DNA from: an uncultured Chloroflexota bacterium
GTDB lineage: Bacteria > Chloroflexota > Anaerolineae > Anaerolineales > Anaerolineaceae
Direction of reading: 5' to 3'
DNA length: 48,845 nucleotides
Assembly: GCA_902791025.1 (NCBI GenBank)
Contig: CADATZ010000040.1
Span: 1-48,845 of the forward strand
The notes beneath the pieces were generated by a model, which was not told the DNA's origin, did not search any database, and saw only the letters and a list, made by a program, of their open reading frames with translations. Positions within the stretch are counted from its first letter, which is position 1; the number at the start of each line of letters is the position of its first letter. Below are positions 1-9,125 of the stretch, one piece after another. Made by a program: the position numbers and the translations under genes.

Positions 1-3000
1 TGGTCACAACAACGGTATAAGTCACCGTATCGCCGACTATAACACCGCTTGTCGGATTGGCCGTCTTCTCTACGGTAATGGCAGGGGCCGCGGCAACAGC
101 GGTCACTTCCGCGTCATCAGAGGCAGTAACATCATCGTTCTTCGGATCCTTCCCTGTCGCGGTGGCAGTATTGTCGATCTTTCCGGCATCCACATCAGCC
201 TGGGTCACAGTATAGGTGTAAGTAATATCATTTTTACTCTCACCCGGAGCCAGATCGAAAGGTGCAGCGTTCAATTTGACAAGCGTATCCTCCATCTCAA
301 TGCTGCTGACAGTCACATTCCCGGTGTTGGTCACAACAACGGTATAAGTCACCGTATCCCCGGCTTCGACACCGCTTGTCGGATCAGATGTCTTCACTAC
401 GGTAATGGCAGGGGCCGCGGCAACGGTGGTCACTTCCGCGTCATCAGAGGCAGTAACATCATCGTTCCTCGGATCCTTCCCAGCCGCGGTAACAGTATTA
501 TCGATCTTTCCGGCATCCACATCAGCCTGGGTCGCGGTATAAGTGTAGGTAAATTCTTTGGATCCGGCAGGCTGCAGTGTGAAAGCTTCTTTATTACTCA
601 GCGCTTCATAGAGCGTATCTTTCATACTGATATCGCTTACCGTTACATTTCCGTTGTTGGTGACAACAACGGTATAAGTCACCGTATCACCGGCTTCGAC
701 ACCGCTTTCCGGATCAGCTGTTTTGACTACATTCAGGCTGGGGTTCGGCGTGAAAGTATTCGTGATATAGGTCGAATTATTTGTGTCATTATGTGTCTCA
801 ACATAAAGATCAGGAACCGTATTTTCACGCCAGAAGTATGTGATCGGAGTTCCGGTCGTTGTCGCGGTTTCCGAACTGAATTGCGGCAGGCCGCTGACCA
901 TATAACTCCATTTACCATCCTCTGTCGGCAATGTAACGCTGACAGATGTCCTTGAAGGTGAAGCAGAGCCAATCTGCTGCCATAGTGAAACAGTAATACT
1001 GTCCGGACGGACGCCATAACCGTCGTCACCGGACCAAATCTTGCTCACACTGGAATTTACAGTGCTTGGACGCCTCCACTGTGCGACAAAAGTAACATTA
1101 TCCGTCAGCGAATAATCCGCCATTTGCATGTAAAGGGTGTCATCACCGCCCTTGACCTTCCAGCCAAGGAAAATGTAATCCTTAGCCTCAGGCTTATATG
1201 GTTTGAATTCATTCTTCATAAAGGTAGCACCGACTTTAATATTTTTTGCAATCGGTTCGCCCTGACGGTTCTTTTGGATATACATCGAATACCGGGCAGG
1301 CATATTCAGAACTGTGATGCCGGAGAGACCCGGTTCATAGTTGACCCAAATATTCTTTTTGTTAACGATCACACCGTCAACATTCCAAAGCTTCTGCCCG
1401 TTACGATTGTCACCGCCGGTCTCATTGAATCTTTTTCCATCGGCATTTAAGCAAAAGCCCTGAGCATCAATTTTTGAACCCTCCGGGCAGGAAGGAGAAC
1501 CCTCTACCACATAATCCTTGGCTGTACGGCCATGATATTTCAGCACGTACCAGATGACAAACTGCTTTTCCGGATCAAAGCTGTTATCGGACATCCGTTT
1601 AACTTCATCCAGTGAGGGCACATTATATCCCAGAGCCCGTACAACAGCATTGTCTTTATAATAATCAATCAGGTCGCCTTCATCAGTATCGAGGTCATAG
1701 ACCCATTCCTGGGTCGGCTGAATTCCCCATTTGAAGACATTCCCCGGATTATGGATCTCATCAGAAACATGACCGGCGTAATATTGGGTTGAATATTCAC
1801 CGATACTGAAACCGGAAGGCTCATTCGGTATAACGCCATCCAGACGCAGACCAAACTTTACCCCTTCCTTCTGATTTACAGTCTTCGGGTTCCAATAAGC
1901 ATAAAGAACAATATCCTTTTCATAATTCATCTGGTATGACTCGCCGGGGCGGTAAATCTTTAGATAATGTTTTGTGTCTGTCCCGTTCGGATCTTTATCA
2001 ACATTCCGGTCTTTACCTTCAGCCCAGCCGAGAAAATCATAACCGGTCTTTGTACCGCTGTATTCCGGGAGATGCTCCAATATCTCACCATATCTGAGTT
2101 TTTCCGAAGCCGGTGCCGCAGCATTACCGCCGTTCTTATCGAATTTGATGGTATATAACGGAGACTTCCAGACCGCTTTCAGGGTAACATCATGATCCGG
2201 AACGAGCAGGGTACCGGTTTGCAAATAAAAGTTTAATCCATCCGTCCAGTAGGAAAACAATCTTCCGTCTTCAGCAGACTGGATAATTTCGATTTCACTG
2301 AGCAGGAAACCCGCACCTGCGGCAAGCCTCATCTTATCAGGATTTGTTTGTGCGTTTTCCGCCTCAAATGTGACCGTGACCCAATGTATCCATACCTGAT
2401 AGTAATATGTGTCCGCATCCGGAGCCTGGATCGCGGTTTGTTCCGGAGTCAGCTGCGGTTCTGAATCCCCCTCTATTGTTGTCCAGCCAAGGAATTCATA
2501 ATCTTCGCCTCTTGATGAAACAGCCGGTACGGGCAAAGTTCCCGGGTTTTCATCCGGGGCATAGGAATGACGGCTTAAAACACTTCCGTCAAAATTATAG
2601 AATGCAACATAAATTTTTTCATTGTCCCAGACAGCATAAAGCGTAAGGTCAGCCTTTGCGGTAAGCTTTGCATCCGGCTGATACTTTATTTCACCACCCG
2701 CCGATTCTGCCCAGCCCAGCAGCTGATGTTCGCCTTTGCTGACATTAATTGCACTCAGATCGATTTCTGTATCCGGTGCATATCTGAGTAAAACGTCTCC
2801 GTTCCCGCCATTTGCCTTAACGTCAACAAGCACATCCCATACCGCATAAAGAGTCTTGTCCTCATCGCCGACGGTATAAGTTTCACCCGGTCCAAATTCA
2901 GGAACAGAAGCATCACCTTCAAAAGTCCAGCCGAGAAGCTCATGCTGACCGTTTTCAACCGGATATTTGCTCCAGTCAATTTCCACACCCGGATATTGGT

Positions 3001-4108
3001 TAAAGGCATAACCTTCAGCAGGCGTACCGCCTTTCGGATCAATAAAGACTCTAACCGGAGCGATCCGTTTCCAGACAGCGAAAAGTGTCTCGTCCTTCTC
3101 AAAAGTATATACATCATTGGGCATAAATTCCGGTTCTGAAGCACGGCGTTCCCTTGCCCAGCCCTGGAATTCATAGCCGTAGCGGTTGCCCTGATACCCA
3201 GGTATCCGGACAGTTTTCCCTTTGTAATCAGTCAGGAAAACAGGAATAATATTCCCGCCGTCAGGATCAAAGCTCAGGGTAACGAGTTCGTTTCCGAAAG
3301 TTCCGTTATATAAATAGAATTTTTGACTGTCACTGAAATAATTTTTAAAATCTTTTATTTTCCCGTTTGCCCAGTCCTGTGAATAAGCATTATTCTCTGA
3401 AGAAATACATACGCCGTCATCATCAAGCAATAAGACAAGCAGCCTGACCGGATCGCTGGAGATTTTCAGGCTGTTCCCTTCAACCTTCAGATATCCCAGG
3501 CTGGATCTCACATAATATAAAGATACATTCTCATTGCTGCCATATAAGCCTGCATAATCGAAAAACCAGACCGGTGGTTCATTATCAGCTGTGACCTTAC
3601 TGGCCATAACACGTTTCAAATTGCCATTTGAATCCATTTCAGACGAAACGAGCTGTTTATCATTATTGCCGGTATGATCATCAGCGGGTTTGTCTTTATC
3701 TGAATACCGCATCAGAATACCGGAACGGCCGGCCATATAATCACCGGCGCCATCAACATATTCATAATATGCTGATACGCTCAAGTCTCTGGTGAGCGGT
3801 GTTCCGGAGGTCAGGAAAGAATCGGTCGTACCGTCGATCAGCCAATATCCGAGACAGGATTCTCTTGGCGGTACTTCAGGCAGCAGCTCGCCAAACGACA
3901 CGCCGTCCTGTACAACATAGGAATGTGTACCCGCGTCAGAGTGAAAAACGATCAGATAGGCGTTATTAAAGCCTTCGATCGTATCCGCGACCCAGATGCC
4001 TTCATCAACCTGCTGGTTTCCAGCAGATTGAACAAACGGGTTCATGCCAAGCAGAAAAACACTCAGCAGCATAACGATCATCATAGTAACGACGGTATTC
4101 TTTTTCAT
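1..4108 (-). CDS. Giant exported repeat surface protein, 3' end outside window
   Basis: About 1369 codons are open without a stop and continue past the left edge. The start at 4108 has an AAGGTGGTG ribosome site and a signal peptide of about 29 residues (MKKN, then a hydrophobic run, ending near VQSA). Residues 30-300 are unrecognised. From about 310 to 1010 there are at least six Listeria-Bacteroides (InlB B-type) repeats, each with a GW core and ending in LYAVW, LFAVW, YYQVW, LYAYW or FVAQW. A Cna-B/SpaA-like domain follows (about 1012-1122). Tandem DUF11-like domains then begin, each about 109 residues with a GDTVTYTVVVTN core; two are complete and a third starts at the edge. Such proteins are usually cell-surface adhesins or stalks, and Cna-B domains are often anchored by sortase. 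The missing end would show whether an LPXTG motif or sortase domain follows, as in the gene ending at 34491. Exported repeat protein: confident; adhesin: inference. Confidence 0.85.
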   Translation of the reverse strand, partial: MKKNTVVTMMIVMLLSVFLLGMNPFVQSAGNQQVDEGIWVADTIEGFNNAYLIVFHSDAGTHSYVVQDGVSFGELLPEVPPRESCLGYWLIDGTTDSFLTSGTPLTRDLSVSAYYEYVDGAGDYMAGRSGILMRYSDKDKPADDHTGNNDKQLVSSEMDSNGNLKRVMASKVTADNEPPVWFFDYAGLYGSNENVSLYYVRSSLGYLKVEGNSLKISSDPVRLLVLLLDDDGVCISSENNAYSQDWANGKIKDFKNYFSDSQKFYLYNGTFGNELVTLSFDPDGGNIIPVFLTDYKGKTVRIPGYQGNRYGYEFQGWARERRASEPEFMPNDVYTFEKDETLFAVWKRIAPVRVFIDPKGGTPAEGYAFNQYPGVEIDWSKYPVENGQHELLGWTFEGDASVPEFGPGETYTVGDEDKTLYAVWDVLVDVKANGGNGDVLLRYAPDTEIDLSAINVSKGEHQLLGWAESAGGEIKYQPDAKLTAKADLTLYAVWDNEKIYVAFYNFDGSVLSRHSYAPDENPGTLPVPAVSSRGEDYEFLGWTTIEGDSEPQLTPEQTAIQAPDADTYYYQVWIHWVTVTFEAENAQTNPDKMRLAAGAGFLLSEIEIIQSAEDGRLFSYWTDGLNFYLQTGTLLVPDHDVTLKAVWKSPLYTIKFDKNGGNAAAPASEKLRYGEILEHLPEYSGTKTGYDFLGWAEGKDRNVDKDPNGTDTKHYLKIYRPGESYQMNYEKDIVLYAYWNPKTVNQKEGVKFGLRLDGVIPNEPSGFSIGEYSTQYYAGHVSDEIHNPGNVFKWGIQPTQEWVYDLDTDEGDLIDYYKDNAVVRALGYNVPSLDEVKRMSDNSFDPEKQFVIWYVLKYHGRTAKDYVVEGSPSCPEGSKIDAQGFCLNADGKRFNETGGDNRNGQKLWNVDGVIVNKKNIWVNYEPGLSGITVLNMPARYSMYIQKNRQGEPIAKNIKVGATFMKNEFKPYKPEAKDYIFLGWKVKGGDDTLYMQMADYSLTDNVTFVAQWRRPSTVNSSVSKIWSGDDGYGVRPDSITVSLWQQIGSASPSRTSVSVTLPTEDGKWSYMVSGLPQFSSETATTTGTPITYFWRENTVPDLYVETHNDTNNSTYITNTFTPNPSLNVVKTADPESGVEAGDTVTYTVVVTNNGNVTVSDISMKDTLYEALSNKEAFTLQPAGSKEFTYTYTATQADVDAGKIDNTVTAAGKDPRNDDVTASDDAEVTTVAAAPAITVVKTSDPTSGVEAGDTVTYTVVVTNTGNVTVSSIEMEDTLVKLNAAPFDLAPGESKNDITYTYTVTQADVDAGKIDNTATATGKDPKNDDVTASDDAEVTAVAAAPAITVEKTANPTSGVIVGDTVTYTVVVT

Positions 4109-4158
4109 ATTCACCACCTTACACAGACTTTATGGCAGCTTACACTCTCTCCAAAATC

Positions 4159-4186
4159 TTTATAGGCGCCAAAACGTTTTTCTCAA
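4159..4186 (-). promoter_or_regulatory. Probable sigma-70-type promoter of the giant surface protein
   Basis: On the minus strand TTGAGA (4186-4181) and TATAAA (4164-4159) are 16 bp apart, about 50 bp before the start codon at 4108. The rest of the divergent gap 4109-4440 is AT-rich and shows no further gene that I trust. Confidence 0.5.
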
Positions 4187-4381
4187 CCCCTCACCGGGGA
4201 AAATTCCAACACAAAAATTGGATATTTTCATATCCATTATTCCACAGATAATCATACCATAAAAATCGACAATTACTGTATGATTTTTGTAATATTTTTC
4301 AAAATCATATAACATGTCAAAATATTTTTCCCGCATATCGTAAGCAGGGGAATTTAATTTGATTTTTAATCCTGTTTCATA

Positions 4382-4410
4382 TGGAAAAAATCCGGCTTTT
4401 TTGCTATACT
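4382..4410 (+). promoter_or_regulatory. Possible extended -10 promoter of the mvaD-mutL operon
   Basis: TATACT at 4405-4410 is preceded by TGC, forming an extended -10 element. The -35 region (TGGAAA) is poor. It lies 30 bp before the first gene of the plus-strand operon. Confidence 0.35.
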
Positions 4411-4440
4411 CTTTATTATCAGAAGAAAGGGAGGAAATTA

Positions 4441-4649
4441 TGGCAGTAAAAATTCTGGAAGATTCCATAACATTTGAAGCTTTTATCGATCATGAAGATG
4501 CCGGATTTGAAGACGACGTCTGCCTGCGTTTTACAGAGACCTGCCCTGAGGATGAAAAGGTGTTTTACGGCGGGGAGAACAATCTCTATGTCACCCGCGA
4601 CCAGGCACGAAAGATCGCCATGGAAATTCTGAAAGCACTGGATGCGTAA
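4441..4649 (+). CDS. Small acidic protein of unknown function, first gene of operon
   Basis: A 69-residue soluble protein that I do not recognise. The start at 4441 is chosen because a strong AGGGAGG site lies 7 bases upstream; an in-frame ATG at 4359 has none. It is rich in Asp and Glu (ILEDSITFEAFIDHEDAGFE) and has a probable C-terminal helix (TRDQARKIAMEILKALDA), giving a likely beta-strand then helix fold. It ends two bases before the mvaD-like gene, so the two are almost certainly cotranscribed. Two Cys residues (C22 and C29 in the D-x-C-L-R-F-T-E-T-C stretch) do not form a known motif. No signal peptide or membrane segment is visible. Confidence 0.75.
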
Positions 4650-4651
4650 TC

Positions 4652-5644
4652 ATGAGCAAAACCGCAACCGCAATCGCCCATCCGAATATCGCTTTTATCA
4701 AATACTGGGGGAACCGGGATGACGCACTGCGTCTGCCGGCAAACGGCTCCATCTCCATGAACCTTGAATCCTTATATACACGAACCACAGTCACATTCAG
4801 TACAGACCTTCGGAACAATGTGATCAAAATCAATGGAAAAAAGGCTGATAACGCCACGGAATTCCGAATCAAAGACTGGCTGGACGACCTGATTTGCTAT
4901 CTTTACCATAAAAAATGGCTGAAGGATGCTCCGGGAAATGTGGAAATCATCAGCGAAAACAGCTTCCCGACAGGTGCGGGAATCGCTTCTTCCGCGTCTG
5001 CTTTTGCCGCATTAACGCTCGCTGTATTCGGGGCGTTGGGGATAGAAGCGGATGAAAATGTTTTATCTTACTGGGCACGGCATGGATCCGGTTCTGCCTG
5101 CCGTTCCATTCCCGAGGGCTTTTGTGAATGGGCACGCGGCAGCAGCAATGAAGACTCCACTGCATATTCACTGGCTCCGGCTTCCCATTGGGATCTTGTC
5201 GACCTGATCGCCGTGATCAGCGGAAAACATAAAAAAGTAGGGTCCTCAAAAGGCCACTGGTCTGCCGACACAAGCCCGTTTCAGGAGCAGCGTGTCCGCA
5301 CCGCACCGGAACGGATCGCTGTCTGCCGGCAGGCGATATTGGAAAAAGATTTCAGCGCACTGGCTGAAGTCAGTGAGAAGGATATGCTGATGATGCACAG
5401 CGTGATGATGACCCAGGAACCTCCGTTGTTTTACTGGGAGCCGGTCACGATCCGCGTTATAAAAGCCGTGCGGGAATGGCGGGAAGAAGGATTGGACTGC
5501 TTTGCGACCATCGATGCGGGACCTAATGTGCATGTCATCTGCACCTCGGAATCAGCACCTGCAGTCCGGGAGCGTCTGGAAAAATTGAAAGGGATCCGTG
5601 AGATCCTCAGCTCCGGACCGGGTGGAAAGGCACATTTGGTATGA
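4652..5644 (+). CDS. mvaD: Diphosphomevalonate decarboxylase family (GHMP superfamily)
   Basis: 330 residues, the usual length. The family ATP-dependently decarboxylates (di)phosphomevalonate to give isopentenyl (di)phosphate for isoprenoids. Landmarks are the N-terminal PNIAFIKYWGNRD signature, the GHMP glycine-rich loop PTGAGIASSASAFAALTLA (about residues 105-123), GSACRSIPEGFCEW, MHSVMM, and the C-terminal DAGPNVHVIC. Some Chloroflexota (Roseiflexus) homologues act on mevalonate 5-phosphate instead and work with isopentenyl phosphate kinase, so the exact substrate cannot be fixed from sequence alone. The start lies two bases after the upstream small gene, and the stop overlaps mutL by ATGA, indicating translational coupling. 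No other mevalonate gene is in the window. Confidence 0.9.
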   Translation: MSKTATAIAHPNIAFIKYWGNRDDALRLPANGSISMNLESLYTRTTVTFSTDLRNNVIKINGKKADNATEFRIKDWLDDLICYLYHKKWLKDAPGNVEIISENSFPTGAGIASSASAFAALTLAVFGALGIEADENVLSYWARHGSGSACRSIPEGFCEWARGSSNEDSTAYSLAPASHWDLVDLIAVISGKHKKVGSSKGHWSADTSPFQEQRVRTAPERIAVCRQAILEKDFSALAEVSEKDMLMMHSVMMTQEPPLFYWEPVTIRVIKAVREWREEGLDCFATIDAGPNVHVICTSESAPAVRERLEKLKGIREILSSGPGGKAHLV

Positions 5645-7590
5645 CGATTCAGGTTTTAGCGGATGAGGTGGCATCCCAAATTGCCGCGGGGGAAGTGATC
5701 GAACGGCCTGCTTCAGTCGTCAAGGAGTTGATTGAAAACTCCATCGACGCCGGAGCGACGAAGATCGTCATCCACATCGAAGGCGCAGGAAAAAAGCTGA
5801 TCGAGATCATCGATGACGGCTGCGGTATTCCGGCCGATGAGCTGGAAGTAGCCGTGAAACGTCATGCCACTTCCAAGCTGCGCACAGCAGAGGACCTGTT
5901 TCATATCCATACTCTCGGCTTCCGCGGGGAGGCATTGGCAGCCGCCGGATCTGTCTCCCGAATGACGATCACGACACGCACTGCTGACAGTGAAACAGGA
6001 CGGCGCATCGTCGTCGATGGCGGCTTCGTGACTTCCAATAAAACCATTGGCGCACCTCCCGGTACAACCATCACCATCGAAGACCTGTTTTACAATGTAC
6101 CTGCCCGGCTCAAGTTTCTCAAGAGCGATTCAACCGAACGCAACCAGATCGAGACACTGATCTCCCGCTATGCCCTGGCTTATCCTGATATCCGCTGGCA
6201 GCTGATCAATGAGACCAAGACGATCCTGCAGACCACCGGGAACAGCAACTACCGCGAGATTTTAGCAGCCATTTACGGGCTGGATATCGCCAAGCAGTTT
6301 ATTGAGGTCGAATTGGATGAAGAAGACCTGACGATCTTCGGCTTTATCTCTCCTGTAGGACTGACCCGCTCGAACCGTAAGGAAATGAACTATTTTGTCA
6401 ATGGCCGCTGGGTGCAGGAGCAGGCATTGAACGCTTCCGTGCAGCGTGCTTATCAGACATTGATCATGGTAGGTCGTTTCCCCATCATCGCGCTGTTTAT
6501 CACCGTCAATCCGGAGGATGTAGACGTCAATGTACATCCGGCTAAGGCCGAGGTACGCTTCAAAAACGCGGACCGTATCATCGGCGGGGTCCATCGGGCA
6601 GTACGCCGCGGTCTGGTGACACAGTCACCGGTTCCGGAACTGAACACACCCACTGCCTGGCCTTCCTATCGGACACAAACCCCGCCGCCTTTTGATCCCA
6701 ACGGTCAGGGCATTCCTACCGCACAGCCGTTGTGGCGTTCCAATCTGACAGATCCCGCCGCACCGGTCTCGTCCAACGAATCACCCGACATGAACCCCTT
6801 ACCGCAGAGACCGCAGCCCGGTCCCGCGGTCTATCAGCCTTTCATGCCGCAGCCGACAGCTGCTTCACAGACAAATTCACAAACACCGAATCCGACACCA
6901 TCAGATCACGGTACTGATCCGCTTTCAACTTCTGACTTCTCACTCATACCTCCTGCTGCAGCTTTCCAAACGACTACCGAACCTCCGACTCAGAAAGCAC
7001 CCTTCTTCCCCATCCTGCGCTGGATCGGACAAATCGGAGCCACCTACATCATCGCGGAAGGACCGGACGGGCTGTACCTGATCGACCAGCACGCCGCCCA
7101 TGAACGCATTCTTTACGAAAAAATGCTTGACGCCGAGGCCAACGGGACGATCGTGTCCCAGGCATTACTGGAACCGGCCGTCGTACAGCTCCCGCCCTGG
7201 CAAGCCACTGCTTTGGAAGAAAACATGACGATCCTCAGTCATCTCGGCTTTGAGATCGAAGAATTCGGACCAAACGCTTTCCGCGTGCTTGCCATGCCAA
7301 CGCTCTTTGAAAAAGGTTCGCCCGCAGCGGCCATTGCCGCCGTCGTGGAGGATATCGAAAATGACAACGTACCGATGCAGGGTCTGACTTCGGAAAAAAT
7401 CGCCTCATACGTCTGCAAACGAATGGCCGTCAAAGCCGGGCAGACACTGAGCACCGATGAACAGCGGGCATTGATCCGCGACCTGGAGCAATGCCGCTCC
7501 CCGCGGACCTGTCCGCATGGACGACCAACGATGATCCATCTGAGCATTGATCTGCTGGAAAAGCAGTTCGGCCGGAAAGGCGCGTTCTGA
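5641..7590 (+). CDS. mutL: DNA mismatch repair endonuclease MutL
   Basis: 649 residues, full length. The N-terminal GHKL ATPase domain carries the N-box ENSIDAGAT, DDGCGI, and HATSKL followed by TLGFRGEAL. A transducer domain follows (NGRWVQ, VDVNVHPAKAEVRF). Residues about 330-450 form a Pro/Gln/Thr-rich disordered linker. The C-terminal dimerisation domain contains the metal-dependent nicking motif DQHAAHERILYE (from residue 482), which fits DQHA-x2-E-x4-E, plus CKRMAVKAG and CPHGRP (C624). It is therefore the endonuclease type found in bacteria lacking MutH; MutL is recruited by MutS and nicks the strand to be repaired. No mutS lies in the window. It overlaps the mvaD-like gene by four bases. 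Confidence 0.96.
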   Translation: MTIQVLADEVASQIAAGEVIERPASVVKELIENSIDAGATKIVIHIEGAGKKLIEIIDDGCGIPADELEVAVKRHATSKLRTAEDLFHIHTLGFRGEALAAAGSVSRMTITTRTADSETGRRIVVDGGFVTSNKTIGAPPGTTITIEDLFYNVPARLKFLKSDSTERNQIETLISRYALAYPDIRWQLINETKTILQTTGNSNYREILAAIYGLDIAKQFIEVELDEEDLTIFGFISPVGLTRSNRKEMNYFVNGRWVQEQALNASVQRAYQTLIMVGRFPIIALFITVNPEDVDVNVHPAKAEVRFKNADRIIGGVHRAVRRGLVTQSPVPELNTPTAWPSYRTQTPPPFDPNGQGIPTAQPLWRSNLTDPAAPVSSNESPDMNPLPQRPQPGPAVYQPFMPQPTAASQTNSQTPNPTPSDHGTDPLSTSDFSLIPPAAAFQTTTEPPTQKAPFFPILRWIGQIGATYIIAEGPDGLYLIDQHAAHERILYEKMLDAEANGTIVSQALLEPAVVQLPPWQATALEENMTILSHLGFEIEEFGPNAFRVLAMPTLFEKGSPAAAIAAVVEDIENDNVPMQGLTSEKIASYVCKRMAVKAGQTLSTDEQRALIRDLEQCRSPRTCPHGRPTMIHLSIDLLEKQFGRKGAF

Positions 7591-7591
7591 G

Positions 7592-8374
7592 ATGATCACG
7601 TCCGCACAAAACAAACGAATTCAGGAAGTCAGACGGCTGGGGGCCAAACGGAAGGAACGGGAAGCCGCCGGGCTTTACATTGCTGAAGGAATTCGCCTGG
7701 TCGAAGAAGCGCTGAGCCATTCCGAAGACTGTGCTTATCTCCTCTGGTGCGCACCGCTCTCGGAGCGTGCTGAAAAGCTGGTAAAGGGATTTGCCGATGC
7801 GGACGTCTCCGTGGAGGAGATCACACCGCAGCTGATGGATTCCATCGCGGGGACTGATTCCCCGCAGGGCGTTCTGGCCGTGATGCGGATGGCTCCGCTG
7901 CCGCTGCCGGAAAAGGCTGATTTTGTGGTAATTGCCGACGGCATTCAGGATCCCGGCAATCTCGGCACACTGTTCCGCACAGCCGCTGCCGCGGGCGTGG
8001 ATGCACTGCTGCTGATGCCGGGATGCGCGGATGAATTCAGCCCGAAGGTGATCCGCTCCGGGATGGGCACTCATTTCCGGCTTCCCTTTGCCCGCATGGA
8101 CTGGAATGCTGCAGAAAGCTGGCTCCATAACTTGCCGGATATGCAGATCCTTGCTGCTGACTCGGATGGGGGTATCTCCTGCTGGAAAACCGATCTGCGC
8201 AATCCGACAGCCCTCATCATCGGTTCAGAGGCCAACGGCCCCTGTGACCGGGCACTTGCGGCTGCCGATGCCCGGATCCTCATCCCCATGCCCGGCGAGA
8301 TCGAGTCCCTCAACGCAGGCATCGCCGCGGGAATCCTGATCTTCGAGGTCGTTCGACAAAGGAATAATGCATAA
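7592..8374 (+). CDS. SpoU/TrmH-family RNA 2'-O-ribose methyltransferase
   Basis: 260 residues. It methylates the 2'-hydroxyl of a nucleoside in rRNA or tRNA using S-adenosylmethionine. The substrate-binding N-terminus (ITSAQNKRIQEVRRLGAKRK, GLYIAEGIRLVEEAL) resembles RlmB/YsgA-type enzymes. The C-terminal knotted domain carries all three SpoU motifs: QDPGNLGTLFRTAAAAG, IIGSEANG and IPMPGEIESLNAGIAAG. The ATG at 7592 is preferred because it begins one base after the mutL stop and lies next to GGAAAGG; an earlier in-frame ATG would overlap mutL by over 40 bases. The target nucleotide cannot be deduced. It is the fourth gene of the operon. Confidence 0.9.
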   Translation: MITSAQNKRIQEVRRLGAKRKEREAAGLYIAEGIRLVEEALSHSEDCAYLLWCAPLSERAEKLVKGFADADVSVEEITPQLMDSIAGTDSPQGVLAVMRMAPLPLPEKADFVVIADGIQDPGNLGTLFRTAAAAGVDALLLMPGCADEFSPKVIRSGMGTHFRLPFARMDWNAAESWLHNLPDMQILAADSDGGISCWKTDLRNPTALIIGSEANGPCDRALAAADARILIPMPGEIESLNAGIAAGILIFEVVRQRNNA

Positions 8375-8389
8375 AGGGAGTAAAAGATT

Positions 8390-9103
8390 ATGGACAATTG
8401 GATCACAGCTGCCGAGAAATTGTTAGACCTCACACTTTCACAAAATCAACAAGAGCAATTTCGGATCTACGAGGAATTGCTGCTGGATTGGAACAGCAAA
8501 ATCAACCTGACCGCGGTACGGGATCCGGAAGGGATCCGTATCAAACATTTTCTTGATTCCCTCACCTGCGTTCCGGCATTGGGTGATATGAACGGGAAAT
8601 CCCTGATCGATATCGGCACCGGGGCCGGGTTTCCCGGGATCCCGCTGCGTATCTTTTACCCGGAAATGAAGCTGACACTGGTGGATTCCGTCGGGAAAAA
8701 GGCTGATTTCTGCCGCCTTGTTTGTGACACGCTGCACCTGAAGAATGTGACGGTTTTGAAGGACCGCTCCGAAGAGCTCGGCGCGGATAAGAATACCAGA
8801 GAGAAATATGATGCCGCCACAGCCCGGGCTGTAGCGGTTTTGCCGGTGCTGTGCGAATATCTGCTGCCGCTGGTGAAAGTCGGCGGGATGATGCTGGCAC
8901 AAAAGGGGGAAAGCGCGCCGGAAGAGGTGAAGACCGCTGCCGCCGCGATCCAAAAGCTTGGCGGAGGAGAACCTGAGCTGACAGAAGTCACACTCCCAGG
9001 GGTGGAAGGTTCCCGCTATCTCGTAAAAATACCGAAGATCAAAGCTACTCCCGCCGGCTATCCCCGCCGCACCGGTCTCCCGCTCAAAAAACCGATTATA
9101 TAA
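8390..9103 (+). CDS. rsmG: 16S rRNA m7G527 methyltransferase RsmG (GidB)
   Basis: 237 residues, typical for the family. It methylates N7 of G527 in 16S rRNA. Recognised from the N-terminal helical part (LLLDWNSKINLTAVRDPEGI), HFLDSL, the SAM-binding loop LIDIGTGAGFPGIPLRI, SVGKKADFC, DAATARAVAVL, and the C-terminal basic GYPRRTGLPLKKPI. GGGAG lies 9 bases before the start and the gap from the methyltransferase gene is 15 bases, so it closes the operon. No plus-strand terminator is obvious; the hairpin just beyond is oriented for the opposite strand. Confidence 0.95.
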   Translation: MDNWITAAEKLLDLTLSQNQQEQFRIYEELLLDWNSKINLTAVRDPEGIRIKHFLDSLTCVPALGDMNGKSLIDIGTGAGFPGIPLRIFYPEMKLTLVDSVGKKADFCRLVCDTLHLKNVTVLKDRSEELGADKNTREKYDAATARAVAVLPVLCEYLLPLVKVGGMMLAQKGESAPEEVKTAAAAIQKLGGGEPELTEVTLPGVEGSRYLVKIPKIKATPAGYPRRTGLPLKKPII

Positions 9104-9104
9104 T

Positions 9105-9125
9105 AAAAAAAGCTGCCTCAGCAGC
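9105..9125 (-). terminator. Intrinsic terminator of the CrtO-like gene
   Basis: Stem GCTGC/GCAGC with a TGAG loop followed on the minus strand by seven T. It overlaps the stop codon of the minus-strand gene ending at 9118 and separates it from convergent rsmG. Confidence 0.65.

Noticed and set aside
4160..4468. Minus-strand 102-codon frame in the divergent spacer
   Set aside because: It overlaps the start of the well-supported small gene at 4441 and the promoter of the giant gene; no RBS, no recognised features.
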